Below are positions 43,726-50,632 of a stretch of DNA of 64,000 bases, piece by piece. How positions within the stretch are numbered: the first letter of the stretch is position 1; every line of letters starts with the position of its first letter. Source of the DNA: JBAQMG01 sp049302575 (GTDB lineage: Bacteria; Bacillota; Desulfitobacteriia; Desulfitobacteriales; Desulfitobacteriaceae). Position numbers and translations under genes: made by a program. The notes under the pieces were generated by a model. It was not told the origin of the DNA. It searched no databases and saw only the letters and a list, made by a program, of their open reading frames with translations. The stretch is from the NCBI GenBank assembly GCA_049302575.1, contig JBAQMG010000023.1, positions 1 through 64,000 on the forward strand, written 5' to 3'.

Positions 43726-44060
43726 ATGAACGCAAATCTAATATTTGTAACATTGGGTAATATTCTCGCTATATTTGTTATCGGAGTAAGTCTATTAGGA
43801 TTAGGCTTTATGCTTGTCCTCTCAACATTTTAACTATCGCCACCGAATTTGCAGCCCAAGCAAGGGGTGTAGTAATGTCTCGCGTAGCGTTTTGCTTTAT
43901 GGGTGGCGGTGGATTGTGTACTGCAATAGGTAGTCGAATAGTAGGTAGTAGCAATCTCATATCTTTGTATACTGTATATGGGATAGGCTTGCTTATTTTA
44001 ATTTTTGCTGTATTGCTTGTTAAAAAAAGTTTTATTGTTATCAGTTTGCAACAAAAATAA
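43726..44060 (+). pseudogene. Remnant of an MFS efflux transporter (C-terminal part, frameshifted)
   Basis: An ATG with AATGGAGGAA upstream reads 35 residues of membrane helix (VIGVSLLGLGFMLVLSTF) and stops. A +1 shift continues with TIATEFAAQARGVVMSRVAF, CFMGGGGLCTAIGSRI and a last helix (LLILIFAVLLVKK). This is the last three or so helices of a major facilitator. The N-terminal two thirds are gone, so the gene was internally deleted and then frameshifted. It follows the ArsR remnant, suggesting a dead metal or drug resistance operon. Confidence 0.7.
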
Positions 44061-44250
44061 GGGAGAAAGTTGTTAAAGAAATGGGCGTTGCACAGCATAT
44101 TTCTCTAACAATGTGTAGTATACTTTCCCTGTTAAACTAGTCTTGCTAAAAATAGGAATACTTTTTCTTCCGATACCCGTGAGGATAACGTTTAACATCC
44201 TTACAAAGGATGTTCCCACTGGCATATCCAATATTCTGAGTGCGTCACTA

Positions 44251-44700
44251 CTAAACTCGTAAAAATTTACCGTATTTATTAAGAATATAGGACATAGTGG
44301 CACCCGATATAGTGAGAAGTGCAACAGACAACAGATTTGTGAGCGGTTGAGATTGAATTTGTGGTGCGATGTTTAATAACGGCATAAACAAACCCATAGC
44401 TCCAAACCCAATTGCGTTTGCAGTTACGATACCTTTTAATATGGCAAAATCTTTGCCTGTTAATTTTATAAGTAGCACTATTAGTATAGCTGTAGTAACA
44501 CCTAAAGCTATTGTTCCAATGACTCCTAGCAGTAATCCTAGGTCGGAATTAATCACATCCCATTTTAGAAAAACATCTGCTGCAATGTTCCATGGAGTAA
44601 TAATGGGGATTCCTAGGATCATTAGGGCATAAACTAAAAAGTCCATTAGCACAGCTCCAATTATACCTGCAACTGTGGCAGCACCAATTGAGTCTTTCAT
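44251..44700 (-). CDS. Four-helix membrane protein, unknown
   Basis: A 149-residue protein with four predicted helices (AGIIGAVLMDFLVYALMILG; LGLLLGVIGTIALGVTTAIL; and two more toward the C-terminus). AGGAGGAAT precedes the ATG. The glycine-rich start (GAATVAGIIGAVLMD) resembles small membrane proteins of Desulfitobacterium-type genomes, but I cannot name a family. It faces the decayed MFS remnant tail to tail. Confidence 0.7.
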   Translation of the reverse strand: MKDSIGAATVAGIIGAVLMDFLVYALMILGIPIITPWNIAADVFLKWDVINSDLGLLLGVIGTIALGVTTAILIVLLIKLTGKDFAILKGIVTANAIGFGAMGLFMPLLNIAPQIQSQPLTNLLSVALLTISGATMSYILNKYGKFLRV

Positions 44701-44813
44701 TTCAGTTATTCCTCCTTAGGTAAATTGGTTTTAAATTTATCTTTATATATCTTTCTCGGTTAACTAGTATTCTATGTATAGAGAATTAAAAGTTTGAATG
44801 GATTACAGCCCCC

Positions 44814-44896
44814 TCGGCATAATTTATTATTATACCTTATAATTCAGTGTGGGAGATTAGAGACCCCCACTGAATCATCGAGCGAAGCGGGTTCGC
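44814..44896 (+). repeat. 83-bp palindromic element, left copy (IR-A)
   Basis: Contains an A/T-rich lead, a hairpin ATTCAGTG...CCCCCACTGAAT, and the small palindrome CGAGCGAAGCGGG. The reverse complement occurs at 49834-49916 with about five mismatches. It is a terminator-like or MITE-like dispersed element with no coding capacity. Confidence 0.88.
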
Positions 44897-44956
44897 ACTG
44901 AAAAATAACCAAACAGCGGTTGGGTAAAGGATGAGGTTAAGGTAAACGCGGAAACT

Positions 44957-44996
44957 AAAAGAGCTGCAAAGCTCAGTTTGGCTTTGCAGCTCTTTT
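44957..44996. terminator. Bidirectional terminator, perfect 16-bp stem
   Basis: AAAAGAGCTGCAAAGC (44957-44972) pairs exactly with 44981-44996 around TCAGTTTG. It is placed to end the minus-strand CGGC-domain/Fe-S operon. Confidence 0.92.
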
Positions 44997-45021
44997 CCGT
45001 TTTAAAGGTGGGGAACCTAAG

Positions 45022-45354
45022 TTAATGTGTCCAATCCAATAAGAGGGCTTTCTCACCTATGAGTTTCTTGATTGCAGTAGTTATTTGCTCTTTATGGGGA
45101 CAGACAAAGCCAATTGGATTACCTCTTGTGATGCAGGAAGCCAAGACCACGGCTTCAACTCCACGGTTAACCATCATTTCGGCACGAGCAACGCTTCTCT
45201 TACCAGGGCAGCCACCGCAAGTACTAAAAGCTGCGATTTCGATTGGTTCAGAGTATTGTTCAAATACACCTTTGTTAGTTTTAGCCACGGCAAAGTCAGT
45301 TGAACCTGGGCATAAGTCTTCGGTTTGTTGGCAACGAATAATTCCGACTTTCAT
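45022..45354 (-). CDS. CGGC-domain protein
   Basis: A 110-residue protein: KVGIIRCQQTEDLCPGSTDF, AAFSTCGGCPGKRSV and VVLASCITRGNP carry the conserved cysteines of the CGGC domain (putative metal- or Fe-S-binding, found in anaerobes). Biochemical function is unknown. AAGGAGG lies before the start. It follows the Fe-S membrane protein by 23 bases in the same operon. Confidence 0.88.
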   Translation of the reverse strand: MKVGIIRCQQTEDLCPGSTDFAVAKTNKGVFEQYSEPIEIAAFSTCGGCPGKRSVARAEMMVNRGVEAVVLASCITRGNPIGFVCPHKEQITTAIKKLIGEKALLLDWTH

Positions 45355-45377
45355 AATTTTCCTCCTTGAATAACAGT

Positions 45378-46067
45378 TTAGGCTTCGTATCGTTGAGGTA
45401 TAGTTGAAGTTTTTTTCACCTTATGCGGTAAAGAAATTAGTTCTTTAGAACAACTCTCGACACAAAGCCCACATTGAGTACAATTTGGCGATTCGATATT
45501 GGTGTGACTGGCGACCTTACTTGGTTCAATCCCCATTGGACATGATTTGTCACACATTCCACAAGCGCTACATTTGCTTTTACTTACTTTAAAGTTTCCG
45601 ACGACAAAATCGAGCGTCTTAAGAAGAGTTCCAGTGGGACAAATAGCACACCATGATTTCGAACTGTACAAGCCGAACAATAATGCTCCGATAGAAGGGA
45701 CAATACACAGCAAGAAGCCAGCTGCTAATAAACCCTTCGTAAAACCGACGTAGGTAACCCTGCTGATTAGTACTACGAAAACGAGAACACTCACCCAATA
45801 ATAGTTCATCCATTTGGGTACAGGCTTATTTAAGCTGACCTTAGCAAAAATCCTTTCCAAAAATGCTGCCCGTGGACAGGCCCAGCCACAAAACGCTCTT
45901 GACCATACAAAGACGGAAATTATCATCAATGGAATTACAATAAAAGGAATGTAAGCCGCTTTAGGAGTTACGAAGAATAGAATAACATTAAGTATCAGAA
46001 AGCCTATTGCCAACACCCACTGGATTATTGTCCGCTTGTGTAGGGCACTCTGTATTTCCTCTTTCAT
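45378..46067 (-). CDS. NapH/FixG-like membrane Fe-S protein
   Basis: A 229-residue protein with four to five membrane helices, two CxxxCP motifs at membrane faces (CGWACPRAAFLE and CAICPTGTLL) and a C-terminal double [4Fe-4S] domain (CSACGMCDKSCP and CTQCGLCVESCS). NapH-type proteins pass electrons from the quinone pool to periplasmic or surface redox partners. The ATG at 46067 has AAGGAGC at good spacing; the frame from 46112 lacks one. Divergent from the LysR gene. Confidence 0.9.
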   Translation of the reverse strand: MKEEIQSALHKRTIIQWVLAIGFLILNVILFFVTPKAAYIPFIVIPLMIISVFVWSRAFCGWACPRAAFLERIFAKVSLNKPVPKWMNYYWVSVLVFVVLISRVTYVGFTKGLLAAGFLLCIVPSIGALLFGLYSSKSWCAICPTGTLLKTLDFVVGNFKVSKSKCSACGMCDKSCPMGIEPSKVASHTNIESPNCTQCGLCVESCSKELISLPHKVKKTSTIPQRYEA

Positions 46068-46171
46068 AAGATCATGCTCCTTTCTAACTATTATTTTATC
46101 GGAAAAGCTCATATAATAAAAATATATCTATTTTATAAAATTCATAAGATTATCGTATTGGAGTGATAAAC

Positions 46172-47071
46172 ATGAATATGAACCACTTAAGACTTTTCTT
46201 TGCAGTAGCGAAAGCACAAAGCTTCTCAAAAGCTGCTGAAGACATATTTGTAAGTCAGCCGAGCATTTCTGTTCAGGTTAAAAATCTTGAACAGGAACTT
46301 GGTGTAAAACTATTCCGTCAAGTAGGAAGAAAAATAGTCTTGAACGACATTGGGATCACTGTTTATCAATACGCCAAAAAGATATTCCAACTAGTCGATG
46401 AACTAGATGCCTATATTCAGGATTATAAAGGGCTGACCAAAGGCAGATTATTGGTCGGAGCAAGTACCACCCCTGGAATTTATATACTTCCCAAGATTCT
46501 TGGACAATTCAAAAAAGCCTTTCCCAGCATCGAAATCATCCTTGATATAGCTAATTCCCAGGAAATAGAGAACAAGATATTGACCAATAAGTTAGAGATT
46601 GCCTTAGTTGGCGGGGATACTAGCGATAACCGTAATTTAGAAGTTAAGACAATCACACATGATGATTTGGTCGTAGTCGTTTCTATCGATCATGAGTTGG
46701 CAAGGTACAACTCCGTAACACTTGATGACCTATTGAACGAACCATTTGTAGTAAGGGAACCAGGGTCAAGCACTAGAATTGCACTTGAAAGCCGTTTACA
46801 GGAACTCGGAAGAAAGATAAAAATAAACATGCAATTCAGCAGTTTGGAAGCAATTAAACAAGCTGTAGCTGCTAACTTGGGAGTATCAGTTTTATCCAGG
46901 TTTGTAATAGACCAAGAAGTTTGTGCTGGTAATTTACATATCTTACACATTCCCGAATTAGAGATAACACGGAATGTTAACGTAATTTTTCCTAAAGATA
47001 AGAGACTGTCTGCCCCTACCACTGCATTTTTGCGATTACTCAAGGATAATTTGGCTCCCCATTGTAGTTGA
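46172..47071 (+). CDS. LysR-family transcriptional regulator
   Basis: A 299-residue regulator: HTH residues 1-60 (HLRLFFAVAKAQSFSKAAED, then VSQPSISVQVKNLEQELGV), and a periplasmic-binding-protein-like effector domain from about residue 90. The ATG at 46172 follows TTGGAG. It is transcribed divergently from the NapH-like/CGGC operon, the classic LysR layout, so that operon is its probable target. The 104-base gap is A/T rich with ATTTTATAAAAT. Ligand unknown. Confidence 0.92.
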   Translation: MNMNHLRLFFAVAKAQSFSKAAEDIFVSQPSISVQVKNLEQELGVKLFRQVGRKIVLNDIGITVYQYAKKIFQLVDELDAYIQDYKGLTKGRLLVGASTTPGIYILPKILGQFKKAFPSIEIILDIANSQEIENKILTNKLEIALVGGDTSDNRNLEVKTITHDDLVVVVSIDHELARYNSVTLDDLLNEPFVVREPGSSTRIALESRLQELGRKIKINMQFSSLEAIKQAVAANLGVSVLSRFVIDQEVCAGNLHILHIPELEITRNVNVIFPKDKRLSAPTTAFLRLLKDNLAPHCS

Positions 47072-47174
47072 ATAGGTTTAATTGAATGAACAAATAAATC
47101 CCCCAAGCGATTGTTCAAGAGGATCAATTCGAGATACCTGTGCAGCTCAGAGTCGTTAAAATTTCATATAATGG

Positions 47175-47233
47175 TTGACAAATTGTAAAATGTGAACTAT
47201 ATTAATAGTCAAGATGATACCCTGAGGGGGTAT
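47175..47233 (+). promoter_or_regulatory. Promoter with CsoR/CstR-type operator
   Basis: A consensus TTGACA (47175-47180), 17-base spacer, TATATT (47198-47203), then the perfect palindrome ATACCCTGAGGGGGTAT at 47217-47233 (ACCC-N5-GGGT) over the start site. Core and position match the operator at 36297. Confidence 0.88.
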
Positions 47234-47312
47234 GAAATAGTTCTAATGTTTAATATTTATCTATTTTGAAAATCCTATTTGCGATAGCATGTTGAAGGAG
47301 TTGAATTAAAAC

Positions 47313-48599
47313 ATGGGCGAAAATATTGTGCACCTTTCATCAGAAGAATTTGACGTAGAACTTAAAGGGTACAAAGGCTTATTGGTCTTGGATTTTTTTT
47401 CTGAAGAATGTCCACCCTGTGCTCAACTTGCCCCAATTTATGTGCGCATGTCGGAAAAGTTTCCCCAAGTAAAGTTTGTGAAAATGTTGCGTCAAGCCAA
47501 TCGCACTTTAGCAGAGCGCTATGAGGTGAAAGGAAGTCCAACCGTTCTCTTTTTCAAGAACGGTCAAGAAGTTGGCGAACGTTTAACCGGATATATAAGT
47601 ATATCTCAGATTAGAATTGCTCTTGAAACCATTTTAAATATCAAAAGCCAAGAAATAAAAAAGGTCAACTATTCTGCGGATTTACTAATTTTGGGTGGGG
47701 GTCCAGCAGGTTTAACGGCAGCTCTATATGCTTCACGTTCGAAGTTGCGAACTATTGTAATCGATGAAGGACTTCCAGGGGGCCAGGCTGCAACCACCTT
47801 CCATATTGCCAATTTTCCTGGGACTAACGGAACAATTGGCGGCAAAGAGCTGATGGATAATATGACTGCCCAAACTAAGAGCTTTGGGGCGGAGATCCAC
47901 GACCTTAAAGAAGTGTTCAGGATAGATCTTTTGCAAGAAGAGAAACGTATAGTCACTGAGGATGCCGAGTATTCTGCTCCAGTGATAATTTTGGCGACGG
48001 GGGCGGAATCACGTCGCCTACAGGCTGCTGGTGAGGCTGATTTTCGTGGTAACGGGGTTCACTACTGTGCCACTTGTGATGGAGCTATGTACCAAGATGC
48101 AGAAAATGTCATTGTCGTTGGTGGGGGGAATTCTGCCGTTGAGGAGGCGGTCTTTTTAACTAAGTATGCCAAACATGTTACTATAGTCCACCAGTTTGAT
48201 CATTTCCAAGCGTCTAAGATTGCTCAGGAAGAGGCTTTGGCAAACGAGCAAATAAGTGTGATTTGGGATTCAGAACCACGTTTCATTGTTGGCGAGAAAC
48301 ATTTGAACGGGCTTGAAATAGAAAATATCAAAACTCATGAACTAACTACAGTTACGGCAAGCGGAGTATTTGTCTACATCGGAATGCAACCCAGAACGGC
48401 TTTATTTGAGGGCCAGCTTAAATTGAATAACTGGGGTTATATTGAAGCTGATGATGAAATGAGGACGACAATCCCAGGGGTTTTTGTGGCCGGTGATGTA
48501 CGCAGTAAAACCGTACGTCAGGTTGCTACGGCAGTGGGGGATGGTGCTGTGGCGGCAGTGAATGCTGAGCGTTATTTAACCAATAAAAACTGGCGTTAG
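47313..48599 (+). CDS. Thioredoxin-thioredoxin reductase fusion
   Basis: A 428-residue fusion. Residues 1-110 are a thioredoxin with the active site C33-P-P-C36 (EECPPCAQLAP) and a cis-Pro in KGSPTVLFF. From about residue 118 a complete FAD/NAD(P) thioredoxin reductase follows: LLILGGGPAGLTAALYASR, the redox pair C252-A-T-C255 in CATCDGAMYQD, VIVVGGGNSAVEEA, and GVFVAGDVRSKTVRQV. The order thioredoxin then reductase is the reverse of the mycobacterial fusion. The CPPC site differs from the usual CGPC and suggests altered redox potential. Controlled by the CstR-type operator upstream, with a DUF302 gene downstream, a role in persulfide or thiol stress is inferred. Confidence 0.93.
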   Translation: MGENIVHLSSEEFDVELKGYKGLLVLDFFSEECPPCAQLAPIYVRMSEKFPQVKFVKMLRQANRTLAERYEVKGSPTVLFFKNGQEVGERLTGYISISQIRIALETILNIKSQEIKKVNYSADLLILGGGPAGLTAALYASRSKLRTIVIDEGLPGGQAATTFHIANFPGTNGTIGGKELMDNMTAQTKSFGAEIHDLKEVFRIDLLQEEKRIVTEDAEYSAPVIILATGAESRRLQAAGEADFRGNGVHYCATCDGAMYQDAENVIVVGGGNSAVEEAVFLTKYAKHVTIVHQFDHFQASKIAQEEALANEQISVIWDSEPRFIVGEKHLNGLEIENIKTHELTTVTASGVFVYIGMQPRTALFEGQLKLNNWGYIEADDEMRTTIPGVFVAGDVRSKTVRQVATAVGDGAVAAVNAERYLTNKNWR

Positions 48600-48640
48600 G
48601 GTTAAGGTAAAAATAAATTGATGTGAGGTTGAGGTGTATT

Positions 48641-49024
48641 ATGGAACCTATCTATTCGGTAACTACGACTAAATCTTTTGATGAAGCTGTGAAATCAGTA
48701 GAAGAACAGACTAAAGTCTCTGGATTTCGTGTCCTGTTTGTTCACAATGTTCAGGCAACACTAGAAGAAAAAAACCTCAAGATTGAACCTTTAAAGATAG
48801 TTGAAGTATGCAATGCTAAGTTTGCTTCTAGTGCCTTGGCCATAGATCTTACTGTTAGTCTCTTGATGCCTTGTAGGATTAATGTTTATTCCTCAAAGGG
48901 ACAAATTGTCATAAGCACGATACGGCCAACTAGCTTAGCAAGCATTTTCAATAAACAGGAACTTCAGACTTTCGCTGAAGATGTGGAAAAGATTCTGATT
49001 GGTATTATTGACCAAAGTGAGTAG
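48641..49024 (+). CDS. DUF302-domain protein
   Basis: A 127-residue protein: SVTTTKSFDEAVKSVEEQTK, FRVLFVHNVQATLEEKN and the later PCRINVYSSKGQIVIST follow the DUF302 pattern, a small alpha/beta fold found with sulfur and redox genes. The ATG at 48641 follows GAGGTTGAGGTG; the frame from 48623 is rejected. It probably shares the promoter of the thioredoxin reductase fusion. Confidence 0.82.
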   Translation: MEPIYSVTTTKSFDEAVKSVEEQTKVSGFRVLFVHNVQATLEEKNLKIEPLKIVEVCNAKFASSALAIDLTVSLLMPCRINVYSSKGQIVISTIRPTSLASIFNKQELQTFAEDVEKILIGIIDQSE

Positions 49025-49054
49025 TCTATATTCAACTTTGATTGTCAAAAAATA

Positions 49055-49085
49055 AGCTGGTTTTCCTTATTGGGGAAAACCAGCT
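49055..49085. terminator. Terminator between convergent genes
   Basis: AGCTGGTTTTCC (49055-49066) pairs with GGAAAACCAGCT (49074-49085), flanked by A- and T-rich tracts usable in both directions. Confidence 0.88.
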
Positions 49086-49091
49086 ATTTAT

Positions 49092-49748
49092 TTACTGTCG
49101 ATCCTCCTCAGCCATCGCACCGCTCAAGATGTTCTTTAGTCGTTCTAAATCTACAGTACGAGCTTCCAGCGATATCGAAGCCCAATCGGAAAAGTCCAAG
49201 ATTTCCTCAACATGCTCGATAGCATACTCATCAAAAAAGCCTATCGGATCGAGCAAAATTCCTCCGCCTGTATACTGTGGGAAATTTTCGTTGGCATTGG
49301 CTTTGTCCCAGCCTTTAAAGACCATATCCCTGTATTTCAACCAACCAGGCGTACAAAACCAAACTTTTTGTCCTTCGGATAAGGCTTCTCTTTCCTCTTG
49401 CGAAGCTAACATATCTATGCAATTTTCAACCTTAGTTCTTGCAATATAGTAGCCTGCTTCACTCATTTCCTCGATCACTTTATCAATCGTTCGATAAGAA
49501 TCGCGCATATTGATATAACAATACTTTCCTCCAAACACAACAATTATTTTCTTGGCATGTTTCTTGGCAAATTCTAATTGTTTTTGCAATTGACTTTCCA
49601 ATTCATCAGGAACTTGGTGAAGTCCAGGGGCTGTATAAAGCACTACTCCCGCATCTAAAAAACCGTTTTCTTTTAAGTGATTTAATTCTGGAATCATCGT
49701 GCCACAGGCCACGATCGCGTAGTTTTTGAAGGAAATGTTTTTAGTCAA
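49092..49748 (-). CDS. DUF1638-like protein
   Basis: A 218-residue soluble protein: YAIVACGTMIPELNHLKENG at the start, LHQVPDELESQLQKQLEFAKKH, IIVVFGGKYC, and C-terminal TGGGILLDPIGFFDEYA. This fits DUF1638, an uncharacterised family of anaerobes and methanogens, sometimes beside corrinoid methyltransferases. None is seen here. Its promoter carries the third ACCC-N5-GGGT operator. Confidence 0.75.
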   Translation of the reverse strand: MTKNISFKNYAIVACGTMIPELNHLKENGFLDAGVVLYTAPGLHQVPDELESQLQKQLEFAKKHAKKIIVVFGGKYCYINMRDSYRTIDKVIEEMSEAGYYIARTKVENCIDMLASQEEREALSEGQKVWFCTPGWLKYRDMVFKGWDKANANENFPQYTGGGILLDPIGFFDEYAIEHVEEILDFSDWASISLEARTVDLERLKNILSGAMAEEDRQ

Positions 49749-49804
49749 TTAAATCCCCACCTTCTTATTTTCCTTTTCAACAATTCACAGTCAACTCTAA
49801 TCCT

Positions 49805-49833
49805 ATTTTATTACCCTATACGGGTATAGTCAA
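49805..49833 (-). promoter_or_regulatory. Promoter of the DUF1638 gene with a CstR-type operator in the spacer
   Basis: Read on the minus strand: TTGACT, a 17-base spacer ATACCCGTATAGGGTAA, and TAAAAT. The spacer contains ACCC-N5-GGGT, so repressor binding would block polymerase directly. The inverted element IR-B begins at the next base. Confidence 0.8.
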
Positions 49834-49916
49834 GCGAACTCGCTTCGCTCGATGATTCAGTGGGGGTCTCTAACCTCCCCCACTGAATTATAAGGTATAA
49901 TAATAAATTGTGCCGA
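49834..49916 (-). repeat. 83-bp palindromic element, right copy (IR-B)
   Basis: Reverse complement of IR-A (44814-44896) with about five mismatches. The hairpin here is near perfect: ATTCAGTGGGGG with CCCCCACTGAAT. A further small hairpin GCTCCCGCTT...AAGTGGGCG follows at 49922-49944 and is absent from the left copy. Confidence 0.9.
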
Positions 49917-49970
49917 ATTCAGCTCCCGCTTATTGAAGTGGGCGTCTCACCGTTAGATAAAGTGTAGATA

Positions 49971-50015
49971 AGTTATATAAGTTATATAAGTTATATAAGT
50001 TATATAAGTTAAATA
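49971..50015 (+). repeat. Tandem 9-bp repeat
   Basis: AGTTATATA is repeated four times exactly and a fifth time as AGTTAAATA. A/T-rich, in the 500-base gene-free gap before csoR. The remainder of that gap (50016-50195) shows no other feature. Confidence 0.95.
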
Positions 50016-50199
50016 GGGTAAAATTTTTCAGAAGGGTTATCATAAGAAAACAAAGATCAACAGATTCCTTCAGAGCTTCAAGTTAATCAGGTCATAAATC
50101 TCTTTAGCATATCAGAAAGTTTAAGTTTGTGGGTGCATAAGTGTAACTAAGGCGGTCACCTTCGCTAAGGCATGGCGGACGACAAGTTTTATTTAGAGC

Positions 50200-50228
50200 T
50201 TGACTAATAGCATAGGGGGGTATACTAT
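50200..50228 (+). promoter_or_regulatory. csoR-copA promoter with G-tract operator
   Basis: TTGACT (50200-50205) and TACTAT (50223-50228) at 17-base spacing, or TATACT at 50221. ATAGGGGGGTAT lies in the spacer at 50212-50223; G-rich pseudo-palindromes flanked by TA are typical CsoR sites. It is distinct from the ACCC-N5-GGGT sites. Confidence 0.7.
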
Positions 50229-50248
50229 AAATTTATGAGGTGGTTAAA

Positions 50249-50593
50249 ATGAAATCAGAAGAAGAGCAGCTCCATTCGTGTCTGGTTTGTCAGAGTGATG
50301 ATGAAAATCAAGGAGAGCAAAAGAGCCACCATGATGATAAGACGATCAAAGAACTTATGACCCGGATGAACCGCATTGAAGGGCAAATCCGAGGGATTAA
50401 AGGGATGATCGAACGCCACGTTTATTGTGATGATATTTTTAATCAGATTTCCTCCGCTCAATCCGCGTTAGATGGGACCTCCAGATTACTCCTCGAAAAA
50501 CATATGAAATCTTGCGTCAAAGAGCAACTTCAAAGCGGAGATGAACAGGTTGTCGATGAGGTCCTTAAAACAATTTTTCGAATGATCCGCTAG
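50249..50593 (+). CDS. csoR: Copper-sensing repressor CsoR
   Basis: A 114-residue DUF156 regulator with the full Cu(I) site: C60, H85, C89 (VYCDDIF and LLEKHMKSCV). An N-terminal extension of about 25 residues adds CLVC and a HH pair, absent from most CsoR, and could be an extra metal site. Cu(I) binding releases the repressor from DNA. The ATG at 50249 follows GAGGTGG. It is upstream of copA in the same direction, so it is probably autoregulated with it. Confidence 0.93.
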   Translation: MKSEEEQLHSCLVCQSDDENQGEQKSHHDDKTIKELMTRMNRIEGQIRGIKGMIERHVYCDDIFNQISSAQSALDGTSRLLLEKHMKSCVKEQLQSGDEQVVDEVLKTIFRMIR

Positions 50594-50632
50594 AATGAAC
50601 TCGATGAGACTCGTTTAGAGGAGAGATAAAGC

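Noticed and set aside
44814..44896. IR-A/IR-B as terminal repeats of an insertion sequence
   Set aside because: No transposase lies between or beside the copies, and no target-site duplication could be made out; described as a dispersed palindromic element instead.
49971..50015. CRISPR array
   Set aside because: The 9-bp units are direct tandem copies without spacers, and no cas gene is in the window.
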